A stretch of DNA of 64,000 bases from Xenophilus sp. AP218F (GTDB lineage: Bacteria; Pseudomonadota; Gammaproteobacteria; Burkholderiales; Chromobacteriaceae), in NCBI GenBank assembly GCA_002213445.1, contig NJIE01000008.1:186001-250000 (forward strand), given 5' to 3'. A program made the translations under genes and the position numbers. The notes beneath the pieces are model-generated. The model worked only from the letters and a program-made list of their open reading frames with translations, had not been told where the DNA came from and ran no database searches. Positions 62,240-64,000 of this stretch are shown here, in pieces. Position 1 is the first letter of the stretch. Each line of letters opens with the position of its first letter.

Positions 62240-63643
62240 TTACAGCACTTCGCCGGCGTGGTCGGCCAGCCGCGAGCGCTCGCCGCGCTGCAGCGTGATG
62301 TGGGCCGAGTGATCCCAGCCCTTGAAGCGATCCACCACGTAGGTGAGGCCGGAGCTGCCTTCGGTCAGGTAAGGGGTGTCGATCTGGCTGATGTTGCCGA
62401 GGCACACCACCTTGGTGCCCGGGCCGGCGCGGGTGATCAGCGTTTTCATCTGCTTGGGCGTCAGGTTCTGCGCCTCGTCGATGATCAGGTACTTGTTGAG
62501 GAAGGTGCGGCCGCGCATGAAGTTGAGCGACTTGACCTTGATGCGGCTGCGGATCAGGTCGCGGGTGGCGGCGCGGCCCCAGTCGCCGCCGTCGTCGTCG
62601 CTCTTGTTGAGCACGTCCAGGTTGTCTTCCAGCGCGCCCATCCACGGCGCCATCTTTTCCTCTTCGGTGCCGGGCAGAAAGCCGATGTCTTCGCCTACCG
62701 GCACGGTGACGCGGGTCATGATGATTTCGCTGTAGATCTTCTGCTCCAGCGTCATGGCCAGGCCCGCCGCCAGCGTCAGCAGCGTCTTGCCGGTGCCGGC
62801 CTGGCCCAGCAGGGTGACGAAGTCGACGTTGGGGTCCATCAGCATGTTCAGCGCGAAGTTCTGCTCGCGGTTGCGGGCGGTGATGCCCCAGACGTTGTTC
62901 TTGCTGTGGCTGTAGTCCTTCAGGGTTTCCACCACCGCGGTCTTGCCTTCAACCTTGATCACCCGCGCCTGGAAGGGTTTCTCCCCTTCCTGCCACAACA
63001 GCTGATTGACGTAGAGGGCGCTGCAGTCCTGCCCGGCCAGCTGGTAATAGCTGCGGCCGTGGTCCTGCCACGACTTCATGTCCTTGCTATTGCGCTCCCA
63101 GAAGGTCTGATCGATTTCCCGGGTGCCGGTGTAGAGCAGGTCGGTGTCTTCCAGCACCTTGTCGTTGAAGTAGTCTTCGGCGTCGAGGCCCAGCGCGCGG
63201 GCCTTGATGCGCATATTGATGTCCTTGGACACCAGGATGACCGAGCGGCCTTCGTAGCAGTCCTTCAGCGCCATCACGATGCCGAGGATCTGGTTGTCGG
63301 CCTTGCCCACCGGCAAAGAGGGCGGCAACGTGCCGTGTATCGCCTGGGTTTGCAGGATCAGCTTGCCGGTGGCCGCGTCGCGGCTGGCGCTTTTGAGCGG
63401 AATGCCTTCGGCGATGGCGGATTCGTCGCCGCTGATGATGTCGTCAAGGAAGCGGCTGGCCTGGCGGGCGTTGCGCGCCACTTCGGACATGCCCTTCTTG
63501 TGGGTGTCCAGCTCTTCCAGCGTGATGATGGGGATGAAGACGTCGTGCTCTTCGAAACGGTACAAGCAGGTCGGATCGTGCAACAGCACGTTGGTGTCCA
63601 GCACGAACAGCTTGCGCGCTTTGGTTTTTTTGCGGCCGGCCAT
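62240..63643 (-). CDS. PIN-PhoH family RNase/ATPase
   Basis: 467-aa fusion of an N-terminal PIN nuclease domain (about 10-150; LFVLDTNVLLHDP, IITLEELDTHKKGMSEVARN, ILVSKDINMRIKARALGL) and a C-terminal PhoH ATPase (about 240-450; Walker A LGQAGTGKTLLTLAAG, LIIDEAQNLTP as Walker B). This layout belongs to the PhoH2 type, where it acts as RNA helicase and nuclease. No antitoxin gene lies upstream in the window. Confidence 0.95.
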   Translation of the reverse strand: MAGRKKTKARKLFVLDTNVLLHDPTCLYRFEEHDVFIPIITLEELDTHKKGMSEVARNARQASRFLDDIISGDESAIAEGIPLKSASRDAATGKLILQTQAIHGTLPPSLPVGKADNQILGIVMALKDCYEGRSVILVSKDINMRIKARALGLDAEDYFNDKVLEDTDLLYTGTREIDQTFWERNSKDMKSWQDHGRSYYQLAGQDCSALYVNQLLWQEGEKPFQARVIKVEGKTAVVETLKDYSHSKNNVWGITARNREQNFALNMLMDPNVDFVTLLGQAGTGKTLLTLAAGLAMTLEQKIYSEIIMTRVTVPVGEDIGFLPGTEEEKMAPWMGALEDNLDVLNKSDDDGGDWGRAATRDLIRSRIKVKSLNFMRGRTFLNKYLIIDEAQNLTPKQMKTLITRAGPGTKVVCLGNISQIDTPYLTEGSSGLTYVVDRFKGWDHSAHITLQRGERSRLADHAGEVL

Positions 63644-63697
63644 GATAGTCCCCTTGTCATGTTATGCCGCCCGACCGGCTGGCCGGGCGCAACTGCC

Positions 63698-64000
63698 TTA
63701 CAGCGATTTGACGAACGCCAGCACCTCCTCGGCGTGTCCGGGCACTTTCACCTTGCGCCACTCGCGGGCGATGTTGCCCGCGGCGTCGATGACGAAAGTG
63801 CTGCGCTCGATTCCCCTTACCTGTTTGCCGTACATGTTTTTCATCTTGATGACATCAAACAGGCTGCAAACAGTTTCCTCCGAGTCGGACAACAATTCAA
63901 ACGGCAATTCCAGCTTGGCCTTGAAGTTTTCGTGCGACTTGAGGCTGTCGCGCGAGATGCCGACGATTTGCGCGCCCGCCGCCGAGAATTCGGCGTGGAG
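63698..64000 (-). CDS. bcp: Bcp/PrxQ peroxiredoxin, start beyond window
   Basis: Partial: the frame is open to the window end. The visible C-terminal 100 residues show the PrxQ/Bcp sequence after the first catalytic region: IVGISRDSLKSHENFKAKLE, LPFELLSDSEETVCSLFDVI, RGIERSTFVIDAAGNIAREW and EEVLAFVKSL. Reduces hydroperoxides using thioredoxin. The peroxidatic Cys lies beyond the edge. The stop is 55 bp from the PhoH-like start in the same direction. Confidence 0.9.
   Translation of the reverse strand, partial: LHAEFSAAGAQIVGISRDSLKSHENFKAKLELPFELLSDSEETVCSLFDVIKMKNMYGKQVRGIERSTFVIDAAGNIAREWRKVKVPGHAEEVLAFVKSL

Overview
The window looks like a Chromobacterium chromosome (Betaproteobacteria, Neisseriales). 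This is inferred from its high GC content, an xseB-ispA-dxs isoprenoid operon, an enterobactin-type NRPS locus (C-A-T-E-C-A-T-TE) with mbtH and entS, a subclass B2 metallo-beta-lactamase, and an N-acetylgalactosamine (aga) PTS operon. The species call rests on content, not on a database match.

Positions 1 to about 21,660 are the right-hand part of a temperate prophage whose left end lies outside the window. In order it carries: the end of an antirepressor; a membrane-protein moron on the opposite strand; a Mu-type contractile-tail module (tail chaperone with a probable frameshift extension, tape measure, gp43/N-, gp44/P-, gp45-, gp46-, gp47/J- and gp48-like baseplate proteins, tail fibre, fibre assembly); a LuxR-type receptor that keeps the autoinducer-binding residues; an immunity region with two tandem small repressors and a secreted protein on the minus strand, diverging from cro/cII-like genes; a BRO-N antirepressor; an internal catalytic-only tyrosine recombinase; small genes; an HD nucleotidase; a primase-helicase; a DUF4224 protein; and the integrase. 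The integrase abuts an intact tRNA-Ser(UGA). Just beyond it lies the broken 5' half of a second tRNA-Ser(UGA), so the element appears to have split the host gene and supplied a replacement.

From 21.7 to 36 kb come core genes: recN, nadK, a FixJ/DctB-like two-component pair, msrA, a histone-deacetylase-like hydrolase, a GNAT acetyltransferase, dusC, the xseB-ispA-dxs operon, an unrecognised 527-aa protein, and a CphA-type B2 metallo-beta-lactamase with every zinc ligand present.

From 36.2 to 46.5 kb lies a siderophore locus: a strong Fur box, mbtH, a 2836-aa NRPS and an EntS-type exporter. The second adenylation domain has the EntF serine code. The first has a pocket suggesting a basic residue and is followed by an epimerase, which fits a catechol-D-basic amino acid-Ser trilactone. 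DHB synthesis and receptor genes are not in the window.

From 46.5 to 64 kb are a BLUF photoreceptor, folE, lpxO, the eight-gene GalNAc operon (agaZ, agaS, four mannose-family PTS subunits, a secreted alpha-glycosidase, nagA/agaA) divergent from agaR across a region with four AgaR-like operator sequences, a small HTH protein, a class III PLP enzyme, a formyltransferase-like enzyme, bluB, a PIN-PhoH ATPase, and the end of a Bcp-type peroxiredoxin cut by the window edge.
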